A stretch of DNA of 64,000 nucleotides from WJKG01 sp964627305 (lineage in GTDB: Bacteria; Zixibacteria; MSB-5A5; GN15; FEB-12): positions 124,001-188,000 of the forward strand of contig CAZVHP010000006.1 in assembly GCA_964627305.1 (NCBI GenBank), written 5' to 3'. Shown here one piece after another: positions 48,336 through 59,100 of the stretch (within the stretch, counting starts at the first letter, position 1; the number at the start of each line of letters is the position of its first letter). A program made the translations under genes and the position numbers. The notes under the pieces were generated by a model, which saw nothing but the letters and a program-made list of their open reading frames with translations, made no database searches and was not told the origin of the DNA.

Positions 48336-50141
48336 TTATCTTGTCTTCACACTCTTGAGCACCACATCCGGCACCTTCACCTGCATCTGCAAAAGCGCCT
48401 GTGCCAGCGTTTTTCCCTGCGGATCAATCATCAACGATCGCGTCCCGCCCCCACCAAGGGTCTGATCCAGCAGAAAATTCAACCCCTGCAGATTGTCCAA
48501 TTCATACCGCGTCACCTTGCCGTACGTGATACCGTCGAAAAACCGACGCACCACCTGTGCGCTCAGGTTGTCGCACAGCCACCGATAAGCCGCCTCCGAG
48601 CGCGCCAGCACCCCTATATTACACGTGTCCCCCTTATCACCCGAACGCGCGTAACAAATCTCCTGCAGACACACCTTTCTGGTCCTGCCCGAAAACCTCG
48701 CTTTCGCCCCGCGCGCGTTACCGGCCATCGTCACCACTTCCTCCGGACGAGTCTGCACCCGGATCGGAAAACTGATCTCGTGAAACTCCTCATAGCCGGA
48801 GGTGTCAACTACCAGCACCTTGGCCTTCACCCGGCTGCGGTGCATCAGCGCCGGCCAGTAGGCTACTACCAGCGATGGCTTGGGGCGCCCGCCCGGCGTC
48901 ACCGCCATCCCCGCCGGACCGGAAAGAATCAAAGTCGACAGCGCCTTCGAAAAGTCCTCCACCTTCCTGCGATCGGAATCCCTCACGGCAAACCGGAGCA
49001 GCGCCTCGTTGGGCTCGCACGAAAACAACGAACGCGGCCAGATTGTCCCTGTCCCGATCAGCTCCGTACGCGTCGCTTCATACGTATGCGGCAGCTTCGC
49101 CCAGAACATCTTCTCCACAATGTCCGCCTTCTGCTGAATCTGCGGACCCGAAATCAACACCGCCCCGGAGGCCTTCCACCCCTCCTCGTACGACATCGAC
49201 ACCTTCAGAAAATCCGGCTCCGGACGCCCCTTGATACCATACACCCGCACCCGGTTACGTCCCAGCTCCGCCAGCTGAACCGTGTCAAAGCGCGCTACCC
49301 CGTCCGGCGAAACATAGTTGGCCGGGTCCCCCATCTCGTACACCAGTTGCTCCTTGACCGTCTTCTCATTGACCACCCCACCCGTCCGCGGATGCTTGGT
49401 CACCACAAACTCGCCGGTCCTCTCCATCTCGATTATGGGATAGCCGATAGTGTCAAACGACTTAACCTCGTGCCAATCAGTGATATTCCCCCCGCTGGCC
49501 TGCGCCCCGCACTCTATTATATGACCGGCCACAATCCCGGCGGCCATCTTGTCCCAGTCGTCCATCGCCCAGCCGAACTCGTGGATCATCGGCGCCAGCG
49601 TAATCCCCGTATCGGTCACCCGCCCCGTCACGATTATCTGACACCCCGCCTCCAGCGCCTTGACTACCGGCTCCGCCCCCAGGTAGATGTTGGCTGAAGA
49701 GATATGCGACCGGTACCTGAAAAAGTCCTCCCCCGTCTCCATATTCGTGAACCGCTCGCCCGCAGCCGTAAGCTCATACAGGTGATTCACGATATCGTCA
49801 CCATAGACAATGCCGACTTTGATATCCAGCCCCTGTCTCTGGGCCGTCCTGACAATCTCGCGCCCCAGGCCGATCGGATTGATCCCGCCGGCATTGGAAA
49901 TGACCCGAACCTTCTTTTTGCATATCAACGGCAGACACTCTTCGATCTGCGCCAGAAAGTCGACCGCATAGCCAAGCTCAGGATTGCGCTTGCGCTGACG
50001 CTGGAGAATCGACATCGTGATCTCAGCCAGGAAATCTATCGTGATATAGTCCAGCGGACCACCGACAAGCTGACGCTTCATGGCCCCCAGGTCATCACCC
50101 CAGTACCCGCCGGCGTTACCTATCCGTATCTTGCGTTTCAC
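48336..50141 (-). CDS. AtuA-like protein (DUF1446)
   Basis: 601 residues. The N-terminal DUF1446 part (about 1-450) includes IRIGNAGGYWGDD, RVISNAGGINPIGLG, TGRVTDTGITLAPMIHEFGW and AQASGGNITDW. The C-terminal 100-residue domain starts around LQEICYARSGDKGDTCNIG, as in full-length AtuA proteins. AtuA is needed for acyclic terpene (citronellol/geraniol) use in Pseudomonas, but its reaction is not settled; homologues also sit in leucine-type clusters. It starts with GTG and is first in the carboxylase operon, downstream of a good promoter. Confidence 0.88.
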   Translation of the reverse strand: MKRKIRIGNAGGYWGDDLGAMKRQLVGGPLDYITIDFLAEITMSILQRQRKRNPELGYAVDFLAQIEECLPLICKKKVRVISNAGGINPIGLGREIVRTAQRQGLDIKVGIVYGDDIVNHLYELTAAGERFTNMETGEDFFRYRSHISSANIYLGAEPVVKALEAGCQIIVTGRVTDTGITLAPMIHEFGWAMDDWDKMAAGIVAGHIIECGAQASGGNITDWHEVKSFDTIGYPIIEMERTGEFVVTKHPRTGGVVNEKTVKEQLVYEMGDPANYVSPDGVARFDTVQLAELGRNRVRVYGIKGRPEPDFLKVSMSYEEGWKASGAVLISGPQIQQKADIVEKMFWAKLPHTYEATRTELIGTGTIWPRSLFSCEPNEALLRFAVRDSDRRKVEDFSKALSTLILSGPAGMAVTPGGRPKPSLVVAYWPALMHRSRVKAKVLVVDTSGYEEFHEISFPIRVQTRPEEVVTMAGNARGAKARFSGRTRKVCLQEICYARSGDKGDTCNIGVLARSEAAYRWLCDNLSAQVVRRFFDGITYGKVTRYELDNLQGLNFLLDQTLGGGGTRSLMIDPQGKTLAQALLQMQVKVPDVVLKSVKTR

Positions 50142-50229
50142 AATTGCAGTCCGATATGCTCGGCTCGATCACGTGCCTCAGTGTTTCCGTTCGCCGGGAT
50201 CGGGGTCCCGCGTGTATGCAATGAGCGGG

Positions 50230-50258
50230 AATATACGTTCTCTCAGACAGCTTGTAAA
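50230..50258 (-). promoter_or_regulatory. Sigma-70-type promoter of the carboxylase operon
   Basis: Minus strand TTTACA (50258-50253), 17-base spacer, TATATT (50235-50230). It reads toward the AtuA-like gene, leaving a leader of about 85 bases. Confidence 0.75.
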
Positions 50259-50276
50259 GTCACATAGCATAAACAC

Positions 50277-50306
50277 TTGAAACCACAGGCCTGCCTGTCG
50301 TATCTT
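50277..50306 (+). promoter_or_regulatory. Sigma-70-type promoter of the lipoprotein gene
   Basis: TTGAAA (50277-50282), 18-base spacer, TATCTT (50301-50306), 39 bases before the lipoprotein ATG. It is back to back with the carboxylase promoter, 18 bases away. Confidence 0.6.
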
Positions 50307-50344
50307 CGATCTGACAGAAACCATATCCGAACAGGACAACTACC

Positions 50345-50998
50345 ATGCGAAACCTCGTCCAGGCTTGCGCTATATCCGCCGCACTGATTGCCCTCTCAGC
50401 CTGCGGTAACCGCCCGGTGATCAACCACACCATTGGGCCCGGCGACGCTCGCCCTATAGAACACTGGCAGATCGAATGGGCCGACACCGAAACCAGCCAG
50501 TTGCTCTTCCCCGGTTCGAACGTCGAACTGACCCGAAATGTCGAAGACACCCTCGAGGTCAACGCTCGCGATTACGTCCGCCAGGTGCGACGCCGCCTTA
50601 TTGATAGCCACAATATCAGCTTCGCCACCAACTTCCCCACAGTCGGACGCATAGAGATCACCATGCGCGGCACCAAACTCGCACGCCACGCCAACCGACA
50701 GGACGACGATCCTCTCAAACAGAAGCTCGATCGTGACTTGCAGCTGCCCGCCCACGACCCTCGCTATCGGGACATCAGGGACTCGATCACCATCATCGAT
50801 GCCCTGCCCGGCTTCCTCTTCACATCACCCGACTGGGTCACACAGGTCGAGGTGAGCATTTTCGATGCCCAGGGGCTGCTTGCTCACCGCATCGAGATCG
50901 CGGCCAAGGGCGAGAAGGGACTCTCTCCTGACCTGGTAGCCGACAAGATCGCCGAGATCCTCACCGAGGACCGCAACCGCCTCCGCTTGACACCATAG
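50345..50998 (+). CDS. Lipoprotein of unknown function
   Basis: 217 residues. The N terminus is a lipoprotein signal: hydrophobic ISAALIALSAC with lipobox LSAC, then GNRP. The mature part is hydrophilic and mixed alpha/beta; I recognise no family. Blocks that look conserved are YVRQVRRRLIDSHNI and PTVGRIEITMRGTKL. There is no aspartate at position +2 after the cysteine, so by the enterobacterial rule it would go to the outer membrane. It is transcribed alone and divergent from the carboxylase operon. Confidence 0.75.
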   Translation: MRNLVQACAISAALIALSACGNRPVINHTIGPGDARPIEHWQIEWADTETSQLLFPGSNVELTRNVEDTLEVNARDYVRQVRRRLIDSHNISFATNFPTVGRIEITMRGTKLARHANRQDDDPLKQKLDRDLQLPAHDPRYRDIRDSITIIDALPGFLFTSPDWVTQVEVSIFDAQGLLAHRIEIAAKGEKGLSPDLVADKIAEILTEDRNRLRLTP

Positions 50999-51150
50999 TA
51001 CCTGATGCCCAGAAGACTGATGTACAACGTCAATTCAACGGTGACATAGGTAACAGTCCTCGCGAGAGCCCACCACCGCCGGATAACAAAGCGCTATCAG
51101 CACACGTGACAGCATTGGCTACCAGAAGCTCAGCAGCAAACATGAGGTAT

Positions 51151-51175
51151 CCCATCCCGCCTCTGGCGGGGTGGG
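51151..51175. terminator. Strong hairpin, probable terminator between lipoprotein and amidohydrolase genes
   Basis: CCCATCCCGCC, loop TCT, GGCGGGGTGGG: an 11-base stem with one T-G pair, followed on the plus strand by TTTCC. A second GC-rich dyad (GGGCGGCAGGCGCCCCGCC) lies at about 51190-51210. The pair could end both convergent transcripts, or be a copy of a dispersed intergenic repeat. Confidence 0.6.
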
Positions 51176-51210
51176 TTTCCGGTCATGCTCGTGGGCGGCA
51201 GGCGCCCCGC

Positions 51211-52791
51211 CTACAACACCCCCTGATCATACACCACCACACCATCCAACACCGTCCCCAGAACCTGTGCTTCCTCCAGCCGGCTCATAGGCAATCGATA
51301 GATATCCTCCGAAAGCACCACAAAGTCCGCCGGATACCCCACCATCAGATACCCACGGCAATCCTCCTGTCCTCCCGCAACGGCCGCCCCCACCGTGAAG
51401 GCGCGCACGGCCTGGCCCACCGAGATGCGCTCTTGCGGATAGAATGCGCGACGCCTCCCCGGTCGTGTACGACGTACCGCGGCGGCGATCCCTGCCAATG
51501 GCTCCAGCGGCTCGATCGGCGCATCCGAACCGAACGCAAGATCAACGTGCTTGTCCAGCATCGTCCGAAATACGTACGTGTTACGCCCCCGCTTGCCCCA
51601 GTATGCATTCACCATATCCACATCCGACAACAACTGCTGCGGCTGCATCGAGGCCACCACACCAAGTTGACGCAGCCTGGGTATGTCCTTACGCCGCACC
51701 AACTGCACGTGCTCAATGCGGTGCCGCCCCCCACTTCGCAGTTTCGGCGTCCTCTCGATAACCTCCAGGGCGTTGGCAACCGCCTTGTCGCCAATCGCAT
51801 GAATCGCGCACGGCAAACCCTGCTTCGCGGCCGCCTTCGCCCATCGCAGCATCTGAGCAACCGAGGTGACCTCTATGCCACAATTGTCCTCACTCCCAAT
51901 GTACCTGCCAAAACAAAGCGCCGTGCGACTCCCAAGGGCACCATCGGCGAACATCTTCACCCCCGCCACGCGCACCCAGTCGTCAGCGAATCCGTAATCG
52001 ATACCCCGCTCGACCAGCTTCCCGATCTCCGCCGCCGGGAGATAGCTCGTGATGCGCAGCCCCACCCGGCCGCGCTGCGCCAACCCAAGAACATAGTCAA
52101 ACCCCTCCATGCCGTCCATGCTGTGCACACCAGTAACGCCCCGGCTCCAGGCCAACTGGAGCGCCTGCCGGTACAACTGATCGACTCGTCTCTTTGCCGG
52201 CGCGCTCACCAGCGGCCACACCAGCATGTAGGCCGACTCACGCAGAATCCCGGTCGGGGCGCCGTCCTCCGTGCGCTCGATCCGCCCCCCTGACGGGTCA
52301 TCGGTGCAGGCACCCACCCCCGCCAGTTCCAGCGCCCTGCTGTTCACCCAGGCCGAATGCTGGTCATGGCTGAAAATGAACGCCGGCCGACCCGAGGTCA
52401 CCTCGTCAAGGTCCTCTTTCGTCGGCAACACGTAGCGCCGGAAGTTGTCAGGCGCGTACCCCTCACCGACCACCCATTCATTTCTCTTCAACCCTCGCGC
52501 ATATGCCCCGATCTTCTCCTTACACTCCTCAAGCGACTTCGCCGCATGCAGATTCACCCGACCCAGCGACAGCGCCATGAAATAGAAGTGCGTGTGCGCA
52601 TCGACCAGGCCCGGAACCACTGCCCGCCCCTGCAAATCGATCCGCGACCACGATATGAAGTCCGGGTCGTACTGCAAACGATTCCCTGTTGCCACTATCC
52701 GTCCGCGCCGCACGGCCATTGAGTCGCACACAACACCATCAGCCTGCGTATAGATGCGACCGTTACAGTACAGTGCTCTCGTCGTCACCAT
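51211..52791 (-). CDS. YtcJ-like amidohydrolase
   Basis: 526 residues of the metal-dependent amidohydrolase superfamily (amidohydrolase_3, YtcJ-like). The metal-binding His-x-His is in GLVDAHTHFYFMAL; further ligands are in AIHAIGDKAV, HRIEHVQLV and AFGSDAPIEPL. The substrate is not known for most members. There is no signal peptide. The ATG overlaps the selB end by 29 bases and has AAAGGAG before it, so it is translated with selA-selB; a link with selenium metabolism is not established. Confidence 0.88.
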   Translation of the reverse strand: MVTTRALYCNGRIYTQADGVVCDSMAVRRGRIVATGNRLQYDPDFISWSRIDLQGRAVVPGLVDAHTHFYFMALSLGRVNLHAAKSLEECKEKIGAYARGLKRNEWVVGEGYAPDNFRRYVLPTKEDLDEVTSGRPAFIFSHDQHSAWVNSRALELAGVGACTDDPSGGRIERTEDGAPTGILRESAYMLVWPLVSAPAKRRVDQLYRQALQLAWSRGVTGVHSMDGMEGFDYVLGLAQRGRVGLRITSYLPAAEIGKLVERGIDYGFADDWVRVAGVKMFADGALGSRTALCFGRYIGSEDNCGIEVTSVAQMLRWAKAAAKQGLPCAIHAIGDKAVANALEVIERTPKLRSGGRHRIEHVQLVRRKDIPRLRQLGVVASMQPQQLLSDVDMVNAYWGKRGRNTYVFRTMLDKHVDLAFGSDAPIEPLEPLAGIAAAVRRTRPGRRRAFYPQERISVGQAVRAFTVGAAVAGGQEDCRGYLMVGYPADFVVLSEDIYRLPMSRLEEAQVLGTVLDGVVVYDQGVL

Positions 52792-54670
52792 GGTCTCCTT
52801 TCACGCGCACATCCCCCTCGCGCCGAGTCAGCCCGATACGATCTGTCTCTTCCAGAATCGGGATCGCAAACTTCCGGGTGAACCCGAACCGCTCGCGCAG
52901 CTCTGCTACCGCCAGCTCGCCGGACTGCTCGAGTCGCTCTGCAATGAACTCGACAATCTCACGCCACACCTCAGCCAGAAACAGAAACTCCGAACCGCAC
53001 TTGTGCACCGATCCGGACTCCAGAAGAAACCGGATCGCTTCCCGGTGCGGCTTACTGCCCTTCGCCAGGTTGCTTAGCGACGGCGGTGCATAGCGGTCAG
53101 CCTGAAGCTGGCCCATGATCTCATCGTACGCCTGCTTCACCGCCCCCTCAAGACGCTGCCCGCGCCCCACCAGATTGTACCTGTCACCGCTTCGCACCAC
53201 TTGCCCGGATTCAATCAACGCTCGCAGCATCACCTCGGTTGTCAACATCGGCAGGGGCGACAACTCCTGCACCTGCTCCCGGGTCAGGCCGCTCACATGC
53301 GGATTCGCCTGCAGATAATCCGACAGCCGCGCCACCAGTTCATCCACATGTCGCTGAAAACCGACATGCTCCCAGATCATCCCCCCACTCCGTCCCAGAA
53401 CTTCCTGCTCGACCAGCCGGTCGACTGTTGACCGCACCTGATGCGACGACACATCAGCACCGACCAGCAACTGCTCCAGCGACATCACCACCCGGTGCCT
53501 CAACTCGCTAACCACCAACGCCTCGATCTCAAAAGTCCGGCGCTCCTCCAGAAACGCGTACTGCGCCATGTGACGCCGCCTCGGAAAGTATGACAAATGA
53601 TCCAACACCCGCCCACCACCGATAGTCACCATCGGCGTCGGCAGCCGCGCGATGAAGGCGTCTGCCACAAGCGTATACATCGGCTCATCCGGCCTGAAAA
53701 ACACGATCCCCCTGCCGCCGGGCAGTAGCCCCTCCTGCGCCCCGTACAACCGCACCTCCCCTTCCATCTCCGTGGTGCCGATGATCACCAGCAGGCGCCG
53801 ACGGTTCTTCACGACCACCGGCGACTCCGCCACCAGCTCCAAATCAAGCGCCAGGACCGGATTCTCGCGGTGAAACCGCAATGACCCCGCCGGCACTACC
53901 ACCCCGCCCCGCACCAGGTCCTCCTTGTCAATCCCCGTGAACCCCATAGCTGTCCGTTGTCCCGGATAGGCTGTATCAACATTGCGATTGTTCGTCTGCA
54001 AAGCACGGATCTTGCCGCTTCGTCCCGATGGCCACACGCGCACATTCTGCCCCACACTGAATCGTCCGCCACGAAGTGTCCCCGTGACCACCCCGCCCAT
54101 GCCCGGCCTCACGAACGATCGGTCGACATACAGACGCGGCTTGCCGATATCCGCGCGGCCCGCCAGCCGCTCCGGCAATGTGTCAAGATAGGTGCGCAAC
54201 TGATCAAACCCCTCACCCGTCGCCGCCGACACCGTGAACATCGGCGCCCCCTCCAGAAACGAACCCGCCACTTTGTCCTTCACTTCCTCCACCAGCAACT
54301 CCAGCCAGTCACGGTCGACCAGATCACACTTGTTGATGACAATAAATCCGTTGCTGACACCCAGCAGACGCACCACCTGGAAGTGCTCCTGGCTCTGCGG
54401 CATCCAGCCGTCATCGGCTGCCACCACCAGCATAACCGTATCGATCCCACCCGCCCCCGCAATCATGTTCTTGACAAAGCGCTCGTGCCCCGGGACATCG
54501 ACAAAACCGACAGTCTCTCCCCCCGGCGTGTCATAGAAGGCAAACCCCAGGTCAATCGTCATCCCGCGCGCCTTCTCTTCCGGCAAACGATCAGGATCGA
54601 CATCGGTCAGCCGATGCACAATCGAGCTTTTTCCGTGATCAATATGGCCGGCGGTACCAACGATAAGCAT
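52763..54670 (-). CDS. selB: Selenocysteine-specific elongation factor SelB
   Basis: 635 residues. GTPase domain: G1 GTAGHIDHGKSS, G3 DVPGHE, G4 INKCDLVD. Domains 2 and 3 follow (MGGVVTGTLRGG), then four winged-helix modules in the C-terminal part (about 380-635) that bind the SECIS hairpin. It delivers Sec-tRNA to in-frame UGA codons. The arrangement with selA upstream by 10 bases is standard. Neither selC nor selD is visible in this window. Confidence 0.96.
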   Translation of the reverse strand: MLIVGTAGHIDHGKSSIVHRLTDVDPDRLPEEKARGMTIDLGFAFYDTPGGETVGFVDVPGHERFVKNMIAGAGGIDTVMLVVAADDGWMPQSQEHFQVVRLLGVSNGFIVINKCDLVDRDWLELLVEEVKDKVAGSFLEGAPMFTVSAATGEGFDQLRTYLDTLPERLAGRADIGKPRLYVDRSFVRPGMGGVVTGTLRGGRFSVGQNVRVWPSGRSGKIRALQTNNRNVDTAYPGQRTAMGFTGIDKEDLVRGGVVVPAGSLRFHRENPVLALDLELVAESPVVVKNRRRLLVIIGTTEMEGEVRLYGAQEGLLPGGRGIVFFRPDEPMYTLVADAFIARLPTPMVTIGGGRVLDHLSYFPRRRHMAQYAFLEERRTFEIEALVVSELRHRVVMSLEQLLVGADVSSHQVRSTVDRLVEQEVLGRSGGMIWEHVGFQRHVDELVARLSDYLQANPHVSGLTREQVQELSPLPMLTTEVMLRALIESGQVVRSGDRYNLVGRGQRLEGAVKQAYDEIMGQLQADRYAPPSLSNLAKGSKPHREAIRFLLESGSVHKCGSEFLFLAEVWREIVEFIAERLEQSGELAVAELRERFGFTRKFAIPILEETDRIGLTRREGDVRVKGDHGDDESTVL

Positions 54671-54679
54671 ACTGCAATG

Positions 54680-56080
54680 TCACCGCTTTGCTTTGAGGAC
54701 CGAGGCTATCGCCTGTTGCACGACCGGCAGCTCATCCGGCGCCACCGTCTTCAAATCCAGTACGAAATGCTCCTGCTCAATCCGCCCGATAATCGGCGGC
54801 TCCATCTGACGGAACACTCTCATCAGGCTGCTTGCCTTATACGGCGCCGAAAAGACGATCCCCACCGACGGTATCGACGCTTCCGGAAGCGATCCCCCCC
54901 CAACATACGCATCCGTCGATTCCACCGACAAACCCGATGGCGTTCCCAGATCCTTCAGCATCTTCCGCGCTGTCTTGTACAACTCAGACTCCGCAACACT
55001 CAGCATCCGCCACAGACGAATCTCCTGTTGATGCGTCCCGTCCAGATACGAACTCAACAGCCGCTCGAGCATCGCAAACACCATCTTGTCGACCCGCACC
55101 GTGCGAAACAGCGGATTCTTCTTCACCTTCGCCACCAGTTCCGCCCGTCCCACAATCAACCCAGCCTGCACCCCGCCCAGCAGCTTGTCTCCCGAGAAAC
55201 TGGTCAAATTCGCCCCCGCCTTCACCGACTGCTGGACTGTCGGCTCATCGTACCCTACCGCCGCGCGCGTCGGAATCAATACCCCACTGCCAAGATCGTT
55301 GATGATTAACTTGCCGTGCTGACGAGCCAGCGGAACCAGTTCTTGCAACGCCACTTCTTCGGTGAATCCCGCCTGCACAAAATTGCTCTTATGCACCTTC
55401 AGGATCAGAGCCGTCCGGTCATCTACAGCCGCTTCGTAGTCCTCCAAAGTAGTGATATTGGTCGCCCCCACTTCGCACAGCTTCGCCCCCGAACGGCGCA
55501 ATATATCCGGAATCCGAAAACCACCGCCGATCTGCACCAGCTCCCCCCGCGATATCACCACCCGCCTGCGATTCGCGAATGTATTCAGCATCAGGAAAAG
55601 AGCTGCAGCACAGTTGTTGACCACAGTTGCCGCCTCCGCCCCGGCAATCGTCGCCAGATAGCGCTCGCACGCCACGCCGCGCTTGCCACGCACACCCTTG
55701 TTCAGATCGAATTCGATATTCGAATACCCCCGCACAATCCGCCGCGCTGCCTCAAACAACTCATCTGACAGCGGCGCCCGACCAAGATTCGTATGCACCA
55801 CTATTCCCGCAGCGTTGATCACCGGCGTCATCTCAAGACGCTTGAACTCACGCAAAGCGCGATCGATACCGGCAATCAGAGCAGCCATCGTGATCGCCTG
55901 TCCGGAATCAGCCAGCGCCTGCTTCTGACGCGATACCTGCTCCTGCACAATCTGTACAGCAATCGGGCGCGGCAGCAATGCGATCGCTTCACTCAGCTTC
56001 GCCTGCTGCATCAACTGCTCAACTGCCGGGAAATCTCGTGGCTGACCTATCACTTCAGGCATGACGCTGCTCGTGTTCAT
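54680..56080 (-). CDS. selA: L-seryl-tRNA(Sec) selenium transferase SelA
   Basis: About 466 residues, fold-type I PLP enzyme. Motifs: NAAGIVVHTNLGRAPLS, GYSNIEFDLNKGVRGKRG, EVGATNITTLEDYE and the PLP lysine in TSFSGDKLLGGVQAGLI. It turns Ser-tRNA(Sec) into Sec-tRNA(Sec) using selenophosphate. The start is the ATG at 56080 (MNTSSVMPEV); an in-frame TTG at 56110 is an alternative with AAGGGG nearby. It heads the selA-selB-amidohydrolase operon. Confidence 0.95.
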   Translation of the reverse strand: MNTSSVMPEVIGQPRDFPAVEQLMQQAKLSEAIALLPRPIAVQIVQEQVSRQKQALADSGQAITMAALIAGIDRALREFKRLEMTPVINAAGIVVHTNLGRAPLSDELFEAARRIVRGYSNIEFDLNKGVRGKRGVACERYLATIAGAEAATVVNNCAAALFLMLNTFANRRRVVISRGELVQIGGGFRIPDILRRSGAKLCEVGATNITTLEDYEAAVDDRTALILKVHKSNFVQAGFTEEVALQELVPLARQHGKLIINDLGSGVLIPTRAAVGYDEPTVQQSVKAGANLTSFSGDKLLGGVQAGLIVGRAELVAKVKKNPLFRTVRVDKMVFAMLERLLSSYLDGTHQQEIRLWRMLSVAESELYKTARKMLKDLGTPSGLSVESTDAYVGGGSLPEASIPSVGIVFSAPYKASSLMRVFRQMEPPIIGRIEQEHFVLDLKTVAPDELPVVQQAIASVLKAKR

Positions 56081-56137
56081 CAGGTTTATCTCACGGCCAA
56101 TTACCGCCAAACACCCCTTCGAGTCAACCGTTTGTTA

Positions 56138-59100
56138 TCAGAAGCGGATCTCGGCCCAGATCTTCAGCTCCCGCAGATGGTTGTTGCGCTGAGCGTAGGA
56201 ATCCTCGGTATCCTGCCAACGCGCCGTCAGACCACCCTTGATCATCTGGCTGAACGAATACGTCCCCTGGATGGCAATATTGACATCCGACTTGTCCGTT
56301 CCGACCACGTACGGCCCACCCTGATTGGATGTCTCTGTCTTGGAGTTGTTGAACTTCACCGAAAGATCAATCTGCATCTGCGACTGGAACTTCAGCCGGC
56401 CGAACAGAGGCAACCCGATTCCCCCCGGCGCCGAAAACTTGTAACTCGTCGAAAAGGCCAGCGAGGAGTTGGTCGTGCGCGTGTCCGTCTGCGGTTCGCC
56501 CGTCACCGAGTTGTATTTCTGGCTGTTCGTCAGGCTCTTCGTATAGGCCGCCGTCAGCGCAACCCCGCGAAATACCTTGAAGTTGACTCGCAACAACGGA
56601 TTGAGGCTGATGGTCTCGGTTTTGTCCAGGAGGAATCCTCTCGTGATGTCGATGCGCTCCTTCGTATCCCGGCTGTAACCAGTGCTTGGCGAGAAGACAT
56701 CGATCATCTTGTTAACAACCCCCTTAATCAACGGCAGGTGCTGGAAACGACTGATCCTGATCGACAGGTCCGGCCACTTCGTGCTCACATTCTCATAGAG
56801 CGTCCCCTGCTTGACAAGGTCTGTGTTGATCGTGCGCGAAAAGCGCAGATCGTTCCGCAACCCGCCAAGCAATGAGAAACTCGTTCCCGCGGAATACGAC
56901 TCCCCTTCACCTGCCGAGCGCGTCTGACCGCGCGCATCAGCCACCGCTACCTTGGCCTCATCAGCCATACCGAACCGATACTTCAAGTCCGGTCGCTCCA
57001 GCATTCCGGGCACGCTGTTACTATAAGAACGGGAATAGCTGTAGTTTGGCTCCTTGATCCATCCCGTCAGAAACCGCATCAACGCCAGCGGATAGTCATA
57101 CACCGGACGACCCCCTTCGCCGTCCTTGGCAGCGCCTCCTCCTCGTACGTTCCGACGACGACCGTCGCTACCGCCACGCTTGCTCTGCTTGCCTCCAAAA
57201 AGCTTCATGTGATCGAACACACCGTTGACACTCCAGGAACGATTCATGTCGCTGCGCCGTGTCTCGGTCGAACGCTCCCAGATATCGCTGTAAGCGGCCT
57301 TGAAATTCCACTTCGTACTCAAAAAACCCAACAGGTTGGGATCATAATTCGCCGAGAAATTCTGTGAATAGCGCGTCTCCACTCCCAGCCGCAAATCGGA
57401 CAACGAAATGTTGACCAGGTTCAGATCACTCATGTCCCAGCGTGTATCATAGCTGAACGAGGTTGTCAGATTCTGGAACATCCGGTAGTCCAGATTGACG
57501 CGGCCCGTGAAATCACGCGACACCGAGGACACCCGGTTATAGGCAGCATCATCGGATATGTTCACGCTGCGACTGAACGAACCGCTGGCCCGCCAGTTGG
57601 TCGGATATAACCCCAGACGCGAACCCGACAACCGTCCAAGCAACGGCACCGGTTTCGTCCAGAAAAACAGCGGCAGCGTCGGCGGCTTGCTCACATTCAA
57701 ATCCACGTCTGTCTTCACATTCTGATTCTCAGTCAGACGATAGGGCGTGTTTACCGAGGTCTGCTGCGACCGACTGTAACTAAATGAGGTGCTCACCCGG
57801 TTCAGCAGCAGCGTAAACAAGGGATTGCGACCCTTCTTGTTGAACGACTCCCGGATACTGAACTGGCTGGATTCATTGACACTCTTCTCCTGCTCACGGA
57901 TCTCCTCCGGCAGCAGGATATCCGACCCCGTTCGCAACAACGGCACCTGCGTGTTCCGTGAATATCGAAGTGCAATCGGAATCTTCGCATTCCACGAGCG
58001 CGGCAGGAACTTGTCGAAATTCAGCGTCCCTCCATACGTAATGAGCGACCGAGTCTCTCCACTCCCGAGATTGTTCGTCGATCCACCACGCGTCGCTGCT
58101 GATAATCCCCGGAAATACGGGTCCTGAGTCTCGTACGAGAAGCTATAGGTAATCAGGTCCGCCATGTTGCCGTTCAACGACAGACGAGCCGCCGTACCCA
58201 CATCGCGCAGTACGTCTGTCACTCGCAACTCGTCAAGCCAGATGAACCCCCGCGAGGATGCCACCGTATCCTTGTTTGCGATCCCGGCCCCAAACCACAA
58301 CACTTCGTTCACATTTGGATTACCCTTCACCCGCAGCACGTAATTCGTGTGCGAGCTGTCGTACGCATCTATTTCCGCACGACTCTGGTTGCGCCCCAGA
58401 CTCTGTAGCGCTCTGTCCTTGAGATTGGTCATCTCCTGAAACACGATATCAACATGATTGCGGTCATCCCAGCCCGGGAACACCTTGGTATTGTACTCGT
58501 AGAAATTGTTCTCGTCACGGCCGAACCGGAAGAAGAACCGGGTCTTGCTCGTATCGATGTTCGAACCGCCGTACACATACATCCCCATCCGCTGATACCC
58601 AAGGTATCGCTCCACCTGAAGCAGAGACTTCGTCGCCATGACCGTGTCGTAGTGGTACAGATCATCCCATTCAATAAGCAACCCGCGCTGCGGCTCCGTT
58701 ATACCCGTCTGCGGATTCTTGTAGGCATCAACCCCCGGCGGCGGGGAAAACGTACCGTCTTCTTCGCTGACCGAGGTCACCACCAACTTGGCCTCGTGAA
58801 CCACCCCCGGCCCTGTCAGAATAGTGTCCTGCCAGTTCGACTGCACGAAATACCAGTTGGCTATCTCGATCGTGTCATAGTGTGTCTGGAACTCATCCGA
58901 CTCGAACCACACCCGCACATGCGTGATGTCGTTCAGATCCGGATCGGCACCCGATGATGACACCAGCTCGTTGATGAACGCTGTATCGCGAATAGGAATG
59001 CGGTATGTCCGCCAGCCGTTACGATCCGATCCCTCGACATACAGCGAGTCCGACGAAAACCGCTGCGCAGCATGCCCGAAATCTATGACATACGAGAAAT

